A program made the position numbers and the translations under genes. A DNA stretch of 64,000 nucleotides from Teratosphaeria epicoccoides. Taxonomy: Eukaryota; Ascomycota; Dothideomycetes; Mycosphaerellales; Teratosphaeriaceae. The notes under the pieces are model-generated. The model was not told the DNA's origin and did not search any database. It saw only the letters and a list, made by a program, of their open reading frames with translations. Shown here in pieces: positions 1 to 12,558 of the stretch; within the stretch, counting starts at the first letter, position 1; each line of letters opens with the position of its first letter. The stretch lies in contig JADDMT010000018.1 in assembly GCA_021401465.1 (NCBI GenBank), positions 186,001 through 250,000 on the forward strand. Reading direction: 5' to 3'.

Positions 1-894
1 TAGACCCCAAATTCGGTATAGCTCTCCTATCTGGAGCATTCACCGCGTCTCTTTTCGTGTAGAGTGCCACCTAAAAGAATCGCAAAAGGTGTTTTACTAC
101 CTCCGTTCGTTCCCCTTCCCCCCCTAAAACCCACCAATCGCTGAAATGGTGTCGGTACCTGAAATCGATGGATGAGCGGGGTATTACGTATCGAAGACAT
201 CCACACACATCCACACACACACGTCCACACACACACACACACACACACACCAATCGCGAAGGCGCGGGTGATCGTCCGCCTAAGGGATGTCGCTCGTATG
301 TTTCAGGCGACTTTTGCATGCATGCGTCTTCTGGACATGGATGGGAGGGGTGGTCGGGGGGGACATGACGAAATGACGAAGGGAATTTTGCTTTGTGTGT
401 GGCAGGATGGACCAGGTCAGGTGGAGCCGAATGGGGGGGGGGGTTTTCCTGGTTTGGTGCGGATTTGCGCGGTTTTGTCTAGCTCGGGGGTTCGCGTGTT
501 TCGTGCCGGGGGGGACGCTGCGACGAGGGGCCCCTGATACATGAGCGGTGGACGAAGTCAATGGGGAGGTTCTGAGCGCGGTTTGGTGATGAGCTCGTGT
601 CTGCTGCGTGTGATGGGGGAGCTCGACAATCGAGTCATGGACGGCCAATAATGGCCATCACGCGCGGGTGTTCCCATCCGGCCAAAAGGATGTCGCGCGT
701 CTGTTTCAGACGAGCCGCAGGGAAATGGAAAGAATGACGAAGCGGTCGGGTGTGGAGAGCGAGTGGGTTTGGCTGACGATGACACTCCATGGTACACAGT
801 ACATGAAATAACAATACTGTAAAAGGTGCCATTGCTTCCACATTACCATATATCTACATGCACCATCTATCTCGCCTCATGGCCACACGACCTC
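1..894. other. Intergenic, no gene seen
   Basis: This stretch lies downstream of the P450 gene. It holds a (CA)n microsatellite at about 202-251 and G homopolymers near 434-443. Short open frames here cross the dinucleotide repeat and have no recognisable protein features. Confidence 0.6.
202..251. repeat. (CA)n microsatellite
   Basis: CA dinucleotides run with a few interruptions; the pure core is about 226-250. Frames through it encode alternating His-Thr or Val-Cys strings and are not genes. Confidence 0.9.
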
Positions 895-2858
895 TCAATC
901 CCTCGCATAATCAAACCTCTCCGCCCCCCTCCTCACAAATCTCATCGGCACCTTCCCCTTCCTCATCTGAATCGTAATAATCGTCATCATCCCCTCCCTC
1001 AACAACCCCTCCGCCCTGCTCTTCGCCTTCCCCCACGCCCTCCTCTTCACCTCCTCACTCGCCCCCTCCAATTCTTGATCGTCCATGAACATACTCACAT
1101 CCAACTCCACGCTCCACGTCTTGAAAATCACCGCCAACACCGCTAAAATCTCGACTTGCGCGAATCTGCGACCCAGGCAGGAGCGGTAGCCGTCGCTGAA
1201 AGGTACGTAGGCGCCCTTGGGCGGCCGGTACAGTTGAGCGGAGGTATCGGCGCGGCGGTCGGGACCGTCGAAGTCGAGGTCCGCTTCTGCGGGGTAGTTG
1301 TCGTCGTTGGCATCAGGCTCGGATGCGGAGCCGGGCGTGCCGTCGAGGAGCCAGCGCTCGGGGCGGAATTCGAGGAGATCTTGGTCGGAGGTGTGGGGCC
1401 AGTACTTGGGGTTGCGGTGTAAGGCAGTTGTATCGAGGGTGATACTGCAGCCACCAGGCACGGTGACGTGCTTTCCGTCGACCTGGAGGCCTTGGGGCGA
1501 GCCCTGTGGTACGCTTTTGGGGATGCCGATGACGGGTGGGATGAGGCGGAGTTGCTCGTTCATGACGGCGCCGCACATGCTGCCGAAGAGCTTTGGCACG
1601 TCTTCGTCGTAGTCCCATTCCGAGATGGGTTTGTCGCCGAAGATGTCGTCGAGGTCCTTTTGCAGACGGCGCTGGGAGGAGGGGTACATGGCGAGGAACA
1701 TCAATGAAAAGTGGATGGTGTTGGCCGCGGTCTCGTGGCCGGCGAGGATGAAGACAAAGGCGTTGCCGAGGATTTCGTCATCGGTGAGGAGTTGTTTGGT
1801 CGGAAGCGAGACATTCTTTTCTGGATCCGTGCTCCCGTTCTCATTGAGTGATTCGGTCGTGATGCCGGCGCCTTTCACCAGGGCGCCCATCAGGTCCAAG
1901 CCTTCTCGATTGCCACCCGCCTTGACCTCCCCACGCTTGTTCTGATACATCTCGTGCATGTACTTGCCCCATTCCACAAACGCCTGGTTGGCAACCTTAT
2001 GGATCTTGAGCGGTGAGTGTGAGAGTAGCCATCGTGGCGATAGCATGACTACGATGATGTTCTCCAATAGCACGCTCAAGGCATCCTTGTATGTCAAGCT
2101 GTGGCCGGGAGGCGCTGTCTGGTCCACTTCTTCGTGAGGCCAGCCGAGTCGGACACCAAAGCCCGCTCTGCTGATGACATGCAGGCTCAACCGCATTGCC
2201 TGAGCAGCGACATCCCACACTGACGTGCTGGACTTGTCGCTCTCAGACACCCAGCCAGCCACCATGCTTTTTGCTTGGTGCAAGGATTCTACCCATACGA
2301 GGTGATTGTTCTTCTCAGTGAATGGTGGACTGGTGATCTTGCGGTGGTGTCGCCACACAGCACCTTCAGTCGATATGACGTTCTTTCCGAAAATGTCGAT
2401 GGACGAATAGATCCAGATGGGCTTCGGAAAGTCGTTTCGCCTCTGAGTGATCTGAGTAACGGCCTCTGCATCTGCTACGAGCAATTGAATCGCACCCGGT
2501 GAAATGATCAAATAGGTATCGCTACCGATCTCTCGGAACGTGTCATACTGCTTGTCCCAAATGAAGTCCGGCACCATGAAGCTCAGCCATGATTCTGTCC
2601 ACGCCTTGGGCAGGGCCTCAAGCAATGGCAGCCACAGCCGATGCGTGACCAGCCAGAGCCGGTTGAAGTGATGGATTGGGGTGCCTGCAATGCCACGTGA
2701 GTATATTGATCGGCTGTCTGCATATGCTTCTGAGGCTTACAGATATACGGAAGGCCCGATTGCTTTGCAGCTGCCAAGTTGGCTGCGAAGCATCGGTACG
2801 TGTGGATGCCGTACGCTACCGTGACGGCGACAAAGGCCAGTACCACGTATGTCAGCAT
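895..2858 (-). CDS. Cytochrome P450 monooxygenase
   Basis: Haem-thiolate monooxygenase, probably bound to the ER membrane. The model has two exons (2858-2741 and 2684-895) with a 56-nt intron (2685-2740, GTAAGC...CAG), giving about 635 residues. Residues 1-20 are a hydrophobic anchor starting MLTYVVLAF. The I-helix oxygen motif AGHET lies near residue 352, the K-helix ExxR (EQLR) near 414, and the haem loop FSDGYRSCLGRRF with the ligand Cys near 540. The start was chosen because it supplies the anchor and the splice restores frame. At 635 residues it is long for a fungal P450; an acidic, disordered-looking insertion (around residues 470-520) precedes the haem loop. The family and substrate cannot be told from sequence alone. 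No biosynthetic backbone gene is nearby, so membership of a cluster is not indicated. Confidence 0.93.
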
Positions 2859-3033
2859 GCTGTCCCGTCGCGTATCTCGCAGCAGGCACAGAGGTACAGT
2901 GCACCGCAGGCCGCTTGGAGGAAGCGCGTATGAGCACGCCGAGACGCGGATGTTGAGGGGGTTTAGATGTCTTTACCAAGAGGATACTATCCGTATGTTG
3001 CATACCAGGCCATCTACGTCAGGACCGGACCAT

Positions 3034-3068
3034 GGCGGCTGGCGGCTGGCGGCTGGCGGCTGGCGGCT
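3034..3068. repeat. GGCGGCT heptamer array
   Basis: Five exact tandem copies of the 7-mer GGCGGCT, ending in a partial copy. It lies upstream of the P450 gene, outside any coding model. Confidence 0.9.
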
Positions 3069-4247
3069 GGCCCTGAGTATCCGGCGCCACGACAAACGAG
3101 CGTCAAGGGCCTTCGTTGCTCTCGTCTGCAATGCTGGACTCATTCCGCCATGTCCATCGGTCGCATAGAATAGCGTTTAGAATGTCGAAGCTGCAGAGCT
3201 CGGTGAGTCGGTGACACACATGCTCAGCTCAGAGGCCTGCCTAGTCCGGATTCTGATCTGCTCGCTTGCGTGCCGATGTTATGTTCTCCCTGAGCGACGT
3301 CGGCTGGCGATCAAGATGATCACATGGTAGGTCACTCTACCTCCAGGCGAGCGGCCCGGTGAGATGGTGACCGCAATGATGCACGCGCAATGGGAGAGCC
3401 GGTGATGTAGGCGATGCTGCCATACCGTCCACTCGCGTCCATAGTCTGGCACGCCTGTCCGCGGATGAGTGTAAGCGAAGGGTCATCATGCTGGTCGACA
3501 CGACAGTGAGCTTTGCAAACGCCTTCCGACCGTCTCACGCCAGTACCGCTGGCTTATTGCATGTCTGGATGAGCATGCCGAAGATATGGCATGCCACTTT
3601 ATGCCGTAAAGCATTGGACGGGGTGCTCCGGCAAATGTCTCTGGTCCACCATGACGAGTGAGACATGTGCACACGATAGCAAGCACTTTTCTATATGAGG
3701 ACCCACGCGCCTCAGCCTGCCTTCAGACCATTTTGCTGCAGAGTGAGACAAACAACACATATTAGCAGGAGGCACAGTCACCGCCACTGTCACAACGTCA
3801 TCCGTCCATTATCGAGCAAATCGGACAGGACCCGGAGCGCGCAATCAACCAAACCCGCGAAGACACTGATCACAGCAGTCAGAAGCAAGACACAACATGA
3901 ACTTTCAGGCTCTGCTTTGCCTCACCACTCCAGCCATGCAGGAGAAACTCGCCAAGATTCGGACACAAGAGTACGACGATTTCTTGCAGAGCACTTCAAA
4001 CGGCATTACAATATACTTGAAGCACAGAATGCAATTTGAGCCAGCTCACTCCTTTCCCGTCCATAACACGGCAGACAAAAGGAAGCAGCAGCCACGGCAT
4101 CCTTCTCGACGACGGAGACCAGCACGAATGCGCCAACAACGACCAGGACCGCGGTGCTCGCGCCAAACAGCAACTCTGCCAAAATGACACTTTGCACGTC
4201 TGCGAGAGCATTCCTCGCCGGCCACCGGGTTGGCCGACTTTCCACTC

Positions 4248-4248
<1 letters not shown>

Positions 4249-4278
<30 letters not shown>
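4249..4278. repeat. (CAA)10 trinucleotide repeat
   Basis: Ten CAA units. Depending on frame they read as Gln, Asn or Thr runs on the plus strand. The repeat type is common both in fungal UTRs and in coding sequence, so it does not prove a gene. Confidence 0.9.
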
Positions 4279-4971
4279 CGTCCTCGATCCACAACGACGC
4301 GAGATGTTCGAAATCTCGTGGACTGGGAGCCCACCGATGCATGCATTACATCCGAGACGCGCTGAGGCGACATCCACTGGCCGCAACATGGCTCCATCGC
4401 AGACGGACAGGCTCAGCGACCATCGGCAGAACGGTGATGAAATTTTCCGAGGCATGCCCCCCCGGACACAGCCGACTGCGTCTCAGCAAGAACGGGGTGA
4501 CATCCGCAACGGCCTCGGTTCACCGCAAGGCTTTCCACATCTCGTCGAGCGCGCCCAACAACGTGCAAAGCCGGTCCGATTTCTTCAACCCATCGCAGCG
4601 CTCTCAAGCGCCGCGGCCATGCGCGGCGGCGCACAGACGGGCCTCCATGATGTCCCCCGTGGCATACCTCGATTCAAGGACACGGTGCTCAACACGCCGC
4701 TGATAGAAACCAAATTTCTCCATCCAGCCACGCGCGTGAGTAGAAGCAAGATCGGATCCGGATAATAAGAGTAATAGTAATAATCATCATCATTGTTCCA
4801 CAGCGACCACTGAGGTCATGAATCTAAAATCTCTGCCTTGTTTCGCACGTCCCTGTCGTCCGTTCATCCCGAATACAACACGCTCACGACGCTCTGGCAG
4901 CAGCATGGTTGGATATCATCGCAGAATGCACAAAAATAGCGTCCGCGCCAGGAGAAGCGCACAGAGTATCA

Positions 4972-5010
4972 AACAACAACAACAACAACAACAACAAGCA
5001 GCAGCAGCAA
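4972..5010. repeat. (CAA)n followed by (GCA)n
   Basis: About eight CAA units run directly into four GCA units, some 175 bases past the stop codon of the MIT-domain gene. They may lie in its 3' UTR. Confidence 0.8.
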
Positions 5011-5184
5011 AAACCATCAAGATGCTCTTGTCTCGCTTCTTTCTTTTTCAAAACCGCACAAAAAAAGCAAAAGAAACTTTCGCACATCTTAACTTCGTAG
5101 ACCTCTCACAATGCGCGTCATATGGTCCTTCGTGTAAAATGCTGCTTGCGGTCACGGAAACCGCAGATTCCTTCCTGGCAACAA

Positions 5185-8100
5185 TCAAGCCAACGCCCAC
5201 TCCGTCCCTCGCTTGACAAACTTGTCGAGCAAGACCCCGAGGTCGGCGAGGACGAAGCGGGTGATGTAGAAGCCGAAGAACTCGGCTGCGTGCCGAATGC
5301 TCAGCTCCAATCCGACGTGCGTAGGCGAGGAATGCTTGAGCCCGGGGTCTTCCACTTGACGGGCAATCTGATCTATTTATAGAAGGAAGACGCGGTCAGC
5401 AAAGTCTCGGGATGCATGCGCAGGTCAGGGGAGAGACACGTACCGAGCACCTGAGCGGCGTCGAACAGCCTCGCCAAGGATCCCATGTACTCTTTCTGCG
5501 GGCCGTCGAACGTCATGTTCCGGATGTTCCTCTTGTTTCCTCGCCTCTCGATGGGGACGAACGTCGTCATCGGCACTGATGCCATCGTTTGCACTTCCCT
5601 GTCGGTGGCCTTTATCGCAGGCTGCCCGCTCGACAGGGGCGCCCCGGAGCTCTTGTTCCGCAACTTGCGCCAAGAATTGAGATAGCCTTTGCCCTCTTTG
5701 CCCTTCGAAGTCCTCTCTGCTCCGGCCACAGTATCAGCGCTTTGAGTTGTGCTGCCAGGAGAAACGACGCCGGTGGGCGCGTCTTTGAATAACCCTGCGA
5801 TGCCGTGAAGGCCGACGTCGTTACCAAGCTTCTTTATCAACGCGATTTGCACGCGCTCCATGACTTCTTCGAAATTTTGAAGCTCCTCCATGACTGCGTC
5901 TGCATCATAGGTATCTACGCCTGCCAAGCGGCCCAACGCTGCCGTGAGCAGGTCGCAATTGGCGACTTTATCTTCCACTGCCTTGAGCTTGACAGCTTTG
6001 GTATGCCATACCTCTCTAGGCACGAAAAGCTTCGTTGTGACGAAGCCTCCTTTTGGATGGGTCAGCGTGTTCGACAAGGCCCGCATCAGCCAAAAGGGTC
6101 GCAACAGGAAAGACTCTGGACAAGGCTCCAAGCCCATGGGCTGTACCTCATTCGGTGACTTTGGGGACATTTGTGCCTGTGTCGCTGACAACGATGTGTC
6201 GAAGAGATAGGAGCCGCCGGACGACAAGACATTGTTGTATCCCGTGTCGAATGACGGGAATCTAGCACGCTGCGAAGTCAACGGGTCCTGGAGCTTCTTC
6301 GATGCATAGTGATAGGCCATGAAAGTGGAGCTCATCGGCGTTATCGCGGAAGGAATCGTGTCAATATCTGGAGATGCCAGCAACACCGTATGCTCCCGCA
6401 AGCTCACTGACGAGTTGTTCTTGCGGAACAATGCAGGGCCGGGAGACAGCAGATCGCCGGCCCGCTCGTCCAGACTCCGCCTCTTCTCCGGAGACTTCGC
6501 CGTCCGTGGCCTGGTATCCGAGACAGCACTCCGCAATTCCAACGAAGGCGGTGACGTGAGGATGTGCCCATGCTGAGCATTTGACGGTTTTGGCAGAAGA
6601 GCCGAGCCAGATCCGATGCCAAGTGCCTCCTTCTCCTCGTCCTCGAAGCGTGGACTTGGTGAGTGATGAAAGGTTGAGGCCCGCTTCCTAGAATCCGGCC
6701 TCGTCGCAGCGGTTTCAATCTTCAACTGCTTCGCGTTCACTCCAGACATGCGCCTACTTCGGACGCCCGATGAGCGTGGTGTCGGCGGCGGAGGTAGTGC
6801 ATTGAGAGGCGGTGCTGGAGTCAGAGGCAGTGCAGTCGCGATAGATGGCGCACCAGCCGCCGCGTGAGAATCTCGCAGCGAGAAGGCATCTTCCTCAACT
6901 GTGGACAGGGATGTTGCAGCTGTTGTGCGGTCAACAGATGCTTGTGAGCTCTGCCATGTGCTTCGGGAACAACCAGACGAGTCCGATTGTCTTGGCAGTG
7001 CTGATTTGCTCGAGAGGTCGAAGTTGAAGCTTTGAGAATAATCCTGGGTGATGTCATCCAGCAGTCGTTCTTCGTCCTCGTCGCTCATGTCCACATTGAA
7101 TGATGGTCCAGGGTGGAAGTCTGCAGTCGGTGACAGCACCTCCTTGATATCACTAGCCGGCAAAGCAATCGAGTCTTGTTGCATGTGTCGGTACGCAGCA
7201 CTGCGCGGCTGCCGCGCTCCCGTGTCGGGCTCCAGGCCCTCATTGTAGGCAGCTTCCACCGCCGCATCGAAAGCGGCGTCGAAGTCCGGGTCAGTCGTAT
7301 TGCTCAGGTTACGAAGATGTTTTCTGCGAAGCCCGTTTTGTGAAAATGAGTGCACGGAGGCCGAGTCAGACCCAGATTCGTCGATCGTATCCAGCCACGA
7401 ACCCGAGTTGTCCTTGCTCTCAGCACTACTAAGCTCCGCATGGCCCCGCTCATCCAGTTGAGTTGCGCTGTGAGCGTGCTCTGGCTCGTGAGCCCACGCA
7501 GCGTCTAATTCGGATTTGAGTTGCGGTGAGGAGGGCCTTCTCGGTAAAAGCGGGGCAGGCATATACTCGTGATCCGATCGAGGTAAAGTCAGATGTGAGT
7601 ATTGGAGACGATCTTCTGGCTCCTGCGCAGCGCCGGTGGTGGCATCATCTCTGCGCCCTTCTGGCAGCTCAGGCGCAAACCCTCGTCCGCTGTGAGCGGA
7701 CTCTTCCACCGCCTCCATTGTACGCACGAAGAAGCTGTCACGATCCATTGACGAGTATGACAGGTGGGGTGCATCGCTGAATCGTGCGGTCGGTGCGTTG
7801 GCAACCATGGCGTCGATTGGGCCTGTGGCGGCACTCGTTACGGGACTCAAGCATAGACTATCATCACTCATGGGCCGCGCAGGCAGATCCTTGTCCTCGG
7901 CGGTCGACGGTCGGCTTGTCTCGAGCTGCCGCAGCTCCTCGATGCGGTTGGTGTATGTGACTCGAATAGCCTCCAGTTTGCGTTTGTCCTCCAGTCCAGC
8001 ACTTCGGTCCATGACCTGTTGAAGCAGTCTGCAAGCGTCGCTATAGGCCTCGAGCGCACCTTCGAAGTTTTGCGCATTGTCCAGCAGTACCGCCGTGTTT

Positions 8101-9143
8101 GCCTTCTGCAACGCTTTGGACAACATGGATTTCTTGTCCTTCTCGCGGCCTTCCCGCGTTCTCGACCGTCTACGCCCGTGGTGGTGACTGCCGGTGACCC
8201 CAGCGGCGCCAGCTCCAATCTCCCTCATCTCCGACGTGTTTGTCCTCCGCAGAGCCTGTTTCGGAGCGATTTCATGCCCACCTCCCCGAGCCTGAGTCAG
8301 TGTCGACATTGGCGCAGTATAGTTGCGGATCAGGCCCGGCTTCTGACTCTTGACCTTGCTTCGCGGCGAGGCGCCATCGTCACCGCCGAAGTAATCTTGC
8401 CCGAAAGGGTGATTGTATGAGGCAACGGTAGAAGGTGTCTGCAGGTCTTGGATGGTCGCAGGCGACGCAGTGTCGTCCGGGTCCGTCAGGGCGGGTGTTG
8501 TATGCAGAGACGGCAATGCTGTGAGCGAGCTCGTAATCCGGTCGGATTGCGAAGAACTGCCCTTTCCATCGGGGCTGCGCTCAGGCGAGCCCAACCGCCG
8601 GTGGAAGCTCGGACGAGAGTCGACAGGTTGTGCCTGCGGGCTGGATCTTGGTGATTGGCCAAGGCTACTCCTGTTTCGCGTCTGCGACGAGAACAGCTGC
8701 GCTGCGGAATTTGGTAGTGCTACCCCACTACTTGCGCGGCTCCTCCTGGTGTTGGCAACAGAGTTCACACTGGGACTGCTTGAATGCGCCCAGCGAACGA
8801 GGTGGTTGAGGCCGTCGCTGTCGACCGTTTTGGCGGACGGATCGACCGCCACACTTCTCCTGCGTTGATGTTCCTGTGACACGTGATCCCGGCCCATATG
8901 AAGCGCCATCCGCGAGGGCTCTGGCTCTCCCGGGCTCTGCGATCGCATTGGCGCCCGAGATTCGCGGGTCCCGGTCCTCGACGAGCTGCGGGAACCAGTG
9001 CGCTTGATAGTCATCACAGAGGACGAAGAAAGCGAGTTCGCGAGCGACGAGAGTGTTTTCTGCTTCTGGACCGCCGGCCCTCCCACGGCGGGTGCGCCGT
9101 TGTTACTCGTGGCTGAGACGGCGTCGGCAGTGCCATGCATCAT
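5185..9143 (-). CDS. MIT-domain protein, large and disordered
   Basis: The model has two exons, 9143-5444 and 5372-5185, with a 71-nt intron (GTACGT...TAG), giving 1295 residues. The only domain I recognise is a helical MIT-like segment at about residues 338-408 (starting MLSKALQKANTAVLL). MIT domains bind ESCRT-III tails or microtubule-associated partners, so a role in endosomal or membrane trafficking is an inference from the family. The N-terminal third and the middle are Ser/Pro/Arg-rich and probably disordered. The last 250 residues look globular, starting near PESFLLRPFWLMRAL. The final 62 residues come from exon 2 (ending WALA); without splicing, the frame would end at a short tail. 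Upstream ATGs at 9143 and 9140 are equivalent candidates. I do not recognise a named yeast orthologue. Confidence 0.85.
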
Positions 9144-11351
9144 CGTCCTCTCAGGGGTGCAGCGCGACTCGTGCGCTTTGTGCGCCAGTACACGTTGACT
9201 GAGAACTCATGCGCCGGCACGTTTCCGGCCAGAGTCTTCGGCTCGGGTGTCGCCGGCGGCGGCTCTTGCACGCCTGTCTGGTATACGTGTCGGTGGAGCG
9301 ATGGGGTTCTTGATTGCCGTGCAGGCTGTACGACAGTCGGGATGCGATGCGGCCTTCCGACACTGCAGGCCCCGTGCAGTGAAACAGGATCTCAAGACCG
9401 CGATACTTCCTGTGCCACTCTGCCGCCAGGAGTCGAAGACTTCATCTCATCCCCATCGTCACGCCCGCAAGATGTGCTTGTCAAGTCTCGAGCGTGCGGT
9501 GCAGTGGCTGACCAGTCGCACCACTCCAGCGTCACCCGAGCAAGATAGATGACTTCCGGTATGATTTTGGATGTGCCCAGGTTGTTTGCTCCACTCTCCC
9601 CTTCCGACCTATCCCCAAACCCACCTACGACGCAGACGGCCTTCTTCGGTCTCTTGCCCTGATATTCTGCGACAATAATTGTCCGGGATAGAAACAACAC
9701 CGGGCCGTCCACTGAGATCGAGACTCCGCACTCTCCTCTCTATACTCACACACACACACACACACACACACACGCTCTTTACTATTGTCGTCGCCGTGCG
9801 GCAGCAAGAATACAACAACCAGCAAAAAATCCCCCCCACATGTGATAATGAATATCGATTTGCAGAATCACAGACGACAGACAGTGCTGTAGACAAGCAT
9901 GATAGGTCAAGGCGCAAAGGATAATGGGGCCAGGGCGGCCAGGGCGGCCAGGGGTTGGCCATTAAGCTTAGGTTGCCGTCGCCCGCGCACCGTTCGAAGA
10001 CTAACTGGGACACGATTACATGTCATCGCCAACCAGCCCGGGCGGACGATAGGAGGTACGAGTGATGGGCGATCGGCTAGTCAGAGTTGACGGCGCAATG
10101 ATTCGTTGCGCCCCAGCTCACGAGACCTCTGACTCGTCCTCACATGTAGCAGTATTGCCAGAACAATATCCCGGTGTGTCGCACGCCTCCTGTCTCCGCT
10201 GGCCAATAGTGATCATTATGCAGGATATGCAGTGCCTGCAGGCGCGACCAGCGCTCAACCCTGTCCTCGCAGTAGGAGGTACTAGTTCGAAGGATCCGTC
10301 GGTCTGCAGAAGACACCGGATTCTGGCTGCGAAGTTGCAAAACAAGTAGTGCCGAATCGCACGCCAAAGACTAATTTCCACAATCAATTCCGCGAACGAC
10401 GACTCCAAATCATAATGTGTTTCAGATGTCCCAAAGTCCATATCACTATACTACATGTATTGTTCCTTGGCGGCTTCGGTTGTCCAGTCCATCCGTTACC
10501 GTGCTCATTTGGTTAAACCTCGCCAGCACGAGTCTGACAAGTCAAGTGCATGCAGACCTACATGTAACCAACATCTTCTCTGCTCCAACGAGAATCATGT
10601 GCACGCGGACCCGGCCTTCAGGGACGGAGTCGAGTGATGAGGAGTGCTGTGTGAGTGATGACACCAGACTTTACCGGATCATCCCAGCCCGCCGTACAGA
10701 TAGATCACAGGCTACTGTATACGAAAAGTTGCAAAAATAATGTACCACACGCACGTAGCTTTCGGATGTCTCGAGGTACCGGTCCGTCGGAAGACGCACG
10801 CGACATGAAGCAACTGCATGCAGCATCTCGAGTGTCGAGCCGGGGGAGAAGTATTGGTATTTGGTACATGTGCCCGGCTCTCTCCCAGTGAGGCAGTTCT
10901 ATGACGACCGTCACATCTCTCTCAATCATCATAACAACGCACCTGCAGCGTGCCGTAAGAAGTCGCCCATGCTCGCCTGGCCAGGAGAGCCTCTCGTAGA
11001 AACCCGTCGACGTGGTGAAAGACCGCAGTGCCGCGCACGGGATGTCCATGTGCGATGGTGTTGACGCATCCCCACCGCCCTTCACGCTCATTCCGAGCAA
11101 ACACCCCATGGACGAAGCACCGCCGACGTGACGTGAAGCTGCATGGTCTCGGCCTCGCGCTGGACGACTTGGCTCCAGGGGTCATGGGCACAAGCACACA
11201 CATGGCTTCTTTGGCTCATCCCAACCTTCCGCAACGACCGAAAAGTGGCATACTCCTGCAGCCGTCAAGTCGGCTTCAAGGCCCCAAAATCAACAGTAAA
11301 CACACCTCACGCCTCAGAACAAGCATTCCTTCTCCTTGCAGAACAACAACG
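9144..11351. other. Intergenic, no gene seen
   Basis: Gene-poor gap between two divergently transcribed genes. It holds a CA microsatellite at 9747-9773 and a short GGCCAGGGC-type repeat near 9927-9955. Scanning both strands gave no frame with recognisable domains, signal peptide or plausible splice joins. Confidence 0.5.
9747..9773. repeat. (CA)13 microsatellite
   Basis: Uninterrupted CA dinucleotides about 600 bases upstream of the MIT-domain gene start. Confidence 0.9.
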
Positions 11352-11699
11352 ATGATAGTAATAATGAAACTTCCCCTCATCCTCCTGCCACTGCTCTCCC
11401 TTCTCGCACACCCCATGTACGCTCCCCCTTGAGCCTCCCCCCTCGATCTGCACTAACCCGCGCCCCCCCTCCCCCTATCCAGCCACGCCGGAAAATGGCA
11501 ATGCGGCCTCCGCGACGCCGCGACCACGCTCGTCGTCCCCGTCGCAGGCTGGACCCGCGCAGCCTGCCACGCCGCCACCGGCCGGCTCGGCGGACGCTAC
11601 AACAACGTCTGCTGCGAAGCCAGCGACGACAAAGTCAGGGAGTTTGACATCTGGTGTGGGAACCAAGCGCACAAAACTGCGTACAGGAAGCCGTGCTGA
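11352..11699 (+). CDS. Small secreted cysteine-rich protein
   Basis: The model has two exons (11352-11416, 11483-11699) around a 66-nt intron (GTACGC...CCAG), giving 93 residues. A second in-frame ATG at 11364 would give 89 and a cleaner signal peptide, MKLPLILLPLLSLL. The signal peptide probably ends after Ile-His-Ala, an A-x-A-like site. The mature part of about 67 residues has six cysteines in the order C...C...CC...C...C, with the last one two codons from the stop (ending RKPC). Size, secretion and even cysteine number fit the effector-like or antimicrobial-like secreted proteins of fungi. I recognise no family and assign no activity. The neighbours, an MIT protein and UBR1, say nothing about its job. 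Confidence 0.7.
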
Positions 11700-12558
11700 A
11701 TGTCGTCGCTGCGACGGAAAATGGAGAGAGACCCAGGAAAGAATTCGGTCGGAAGCTCTGAAATACGAGGGGAGGGATGGGAGAGGCAGGATGCATGCGT
11801 GCGTGCGTGCGTGCGTACGTGCGTTGGCGCTAGGTGATTCACACTGGTGACACGAAGCTGCAAGGTTTCGAGAGCGCCGGGTCAGCACCAGACAGACAGG
11901 CGACCAGTCGACCGGCTGACAGGTGTTGTGTTGACGACCATTTTATCAACAACAACCACCACAACAACAACAGGCGCCCCATTGAGCAAGCAAGCAACCG
12001 TGATACCAAGCAGTCAAACATGTACTCGAGCGGTCAATAGCGACACCAAGCAGTCAAGTCAGAGGTGTCATCAATGCCAGCCACTTCCTCGACGCATCAC
12101 GCCGATACCGACCCCGAATACCAATACCAATACTCCGACACCGATACCAGGTGCGCAATCGTAGCCAGAGCCATTGCACAATAAAAGGCAATAATGTCAA
12201 GAATCCCACCTGCCCGTGGCTTCCAATCCATGAATGACGGGAATCAACACCCGAGACGTCATAATCAATGCTGTAGCACTGCTAAAGTTCTCGCCTCGAT
12301 TTTTACAGACACTCTGCCAGCGGAGTGACTGTGCATCGGCCATCCCTATTTCCACAGCTATGCAAGAGTCCGGATAAATTCTAAACCATAACCCCCCCCC
12401 GTATCCGTGCCCCGAGCCCTAACGATACGCCCTTACCAACGTCTCTTTGCCCTGCCCTGCCAACTCCCACCTTGCGCCTCTCTGTCATTTCCTTGCATCT
12501 CGCAGCGCAAAGACCCTGCAACCCATCCCCAACCATGAACGCACGCAAACAGCAACAA
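11700..12558. other. Intergenic, no gene seen
   Basis: Convergent 3' ends of the secreted-protein gene and UBR1. It contains the GCGT repeat at 11793-11825 and small CAA runs near 11950. No coding feature is supported. Confidence 0.6.
11793..11825. repeat. (TGCG)n tetranucleotide repeat
   Basis: About eight GCGT/TGCG units with one substitution (GTAC), directly 3' of the small secreted protein gene. Confidence 0.85.

Larger units (their letters stand above)
2859..5184. other. Intergenic with CAA repeats; coding unclear
   Basis: The region separates the P450 start from the 3' end of the MIT-domain gene. It contains a GGCGGCT heptamer array and two CAA tracts. All three plus frames stay open over parts of 3.9-4.75 kb. 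The frame from about 4036 to 4365 encodes a Cys-bearing stretch followed by Gln10, but I could not join it to a convincing start exon. Confidence 0.4.

Noticed and set aside
4154..4765. Plus-strand frame with Asn10, a possible prion-like protein
   Set aside because: The Asn run is only the CAA repeat in another frame, and the flanks show no conserved or structured composition.
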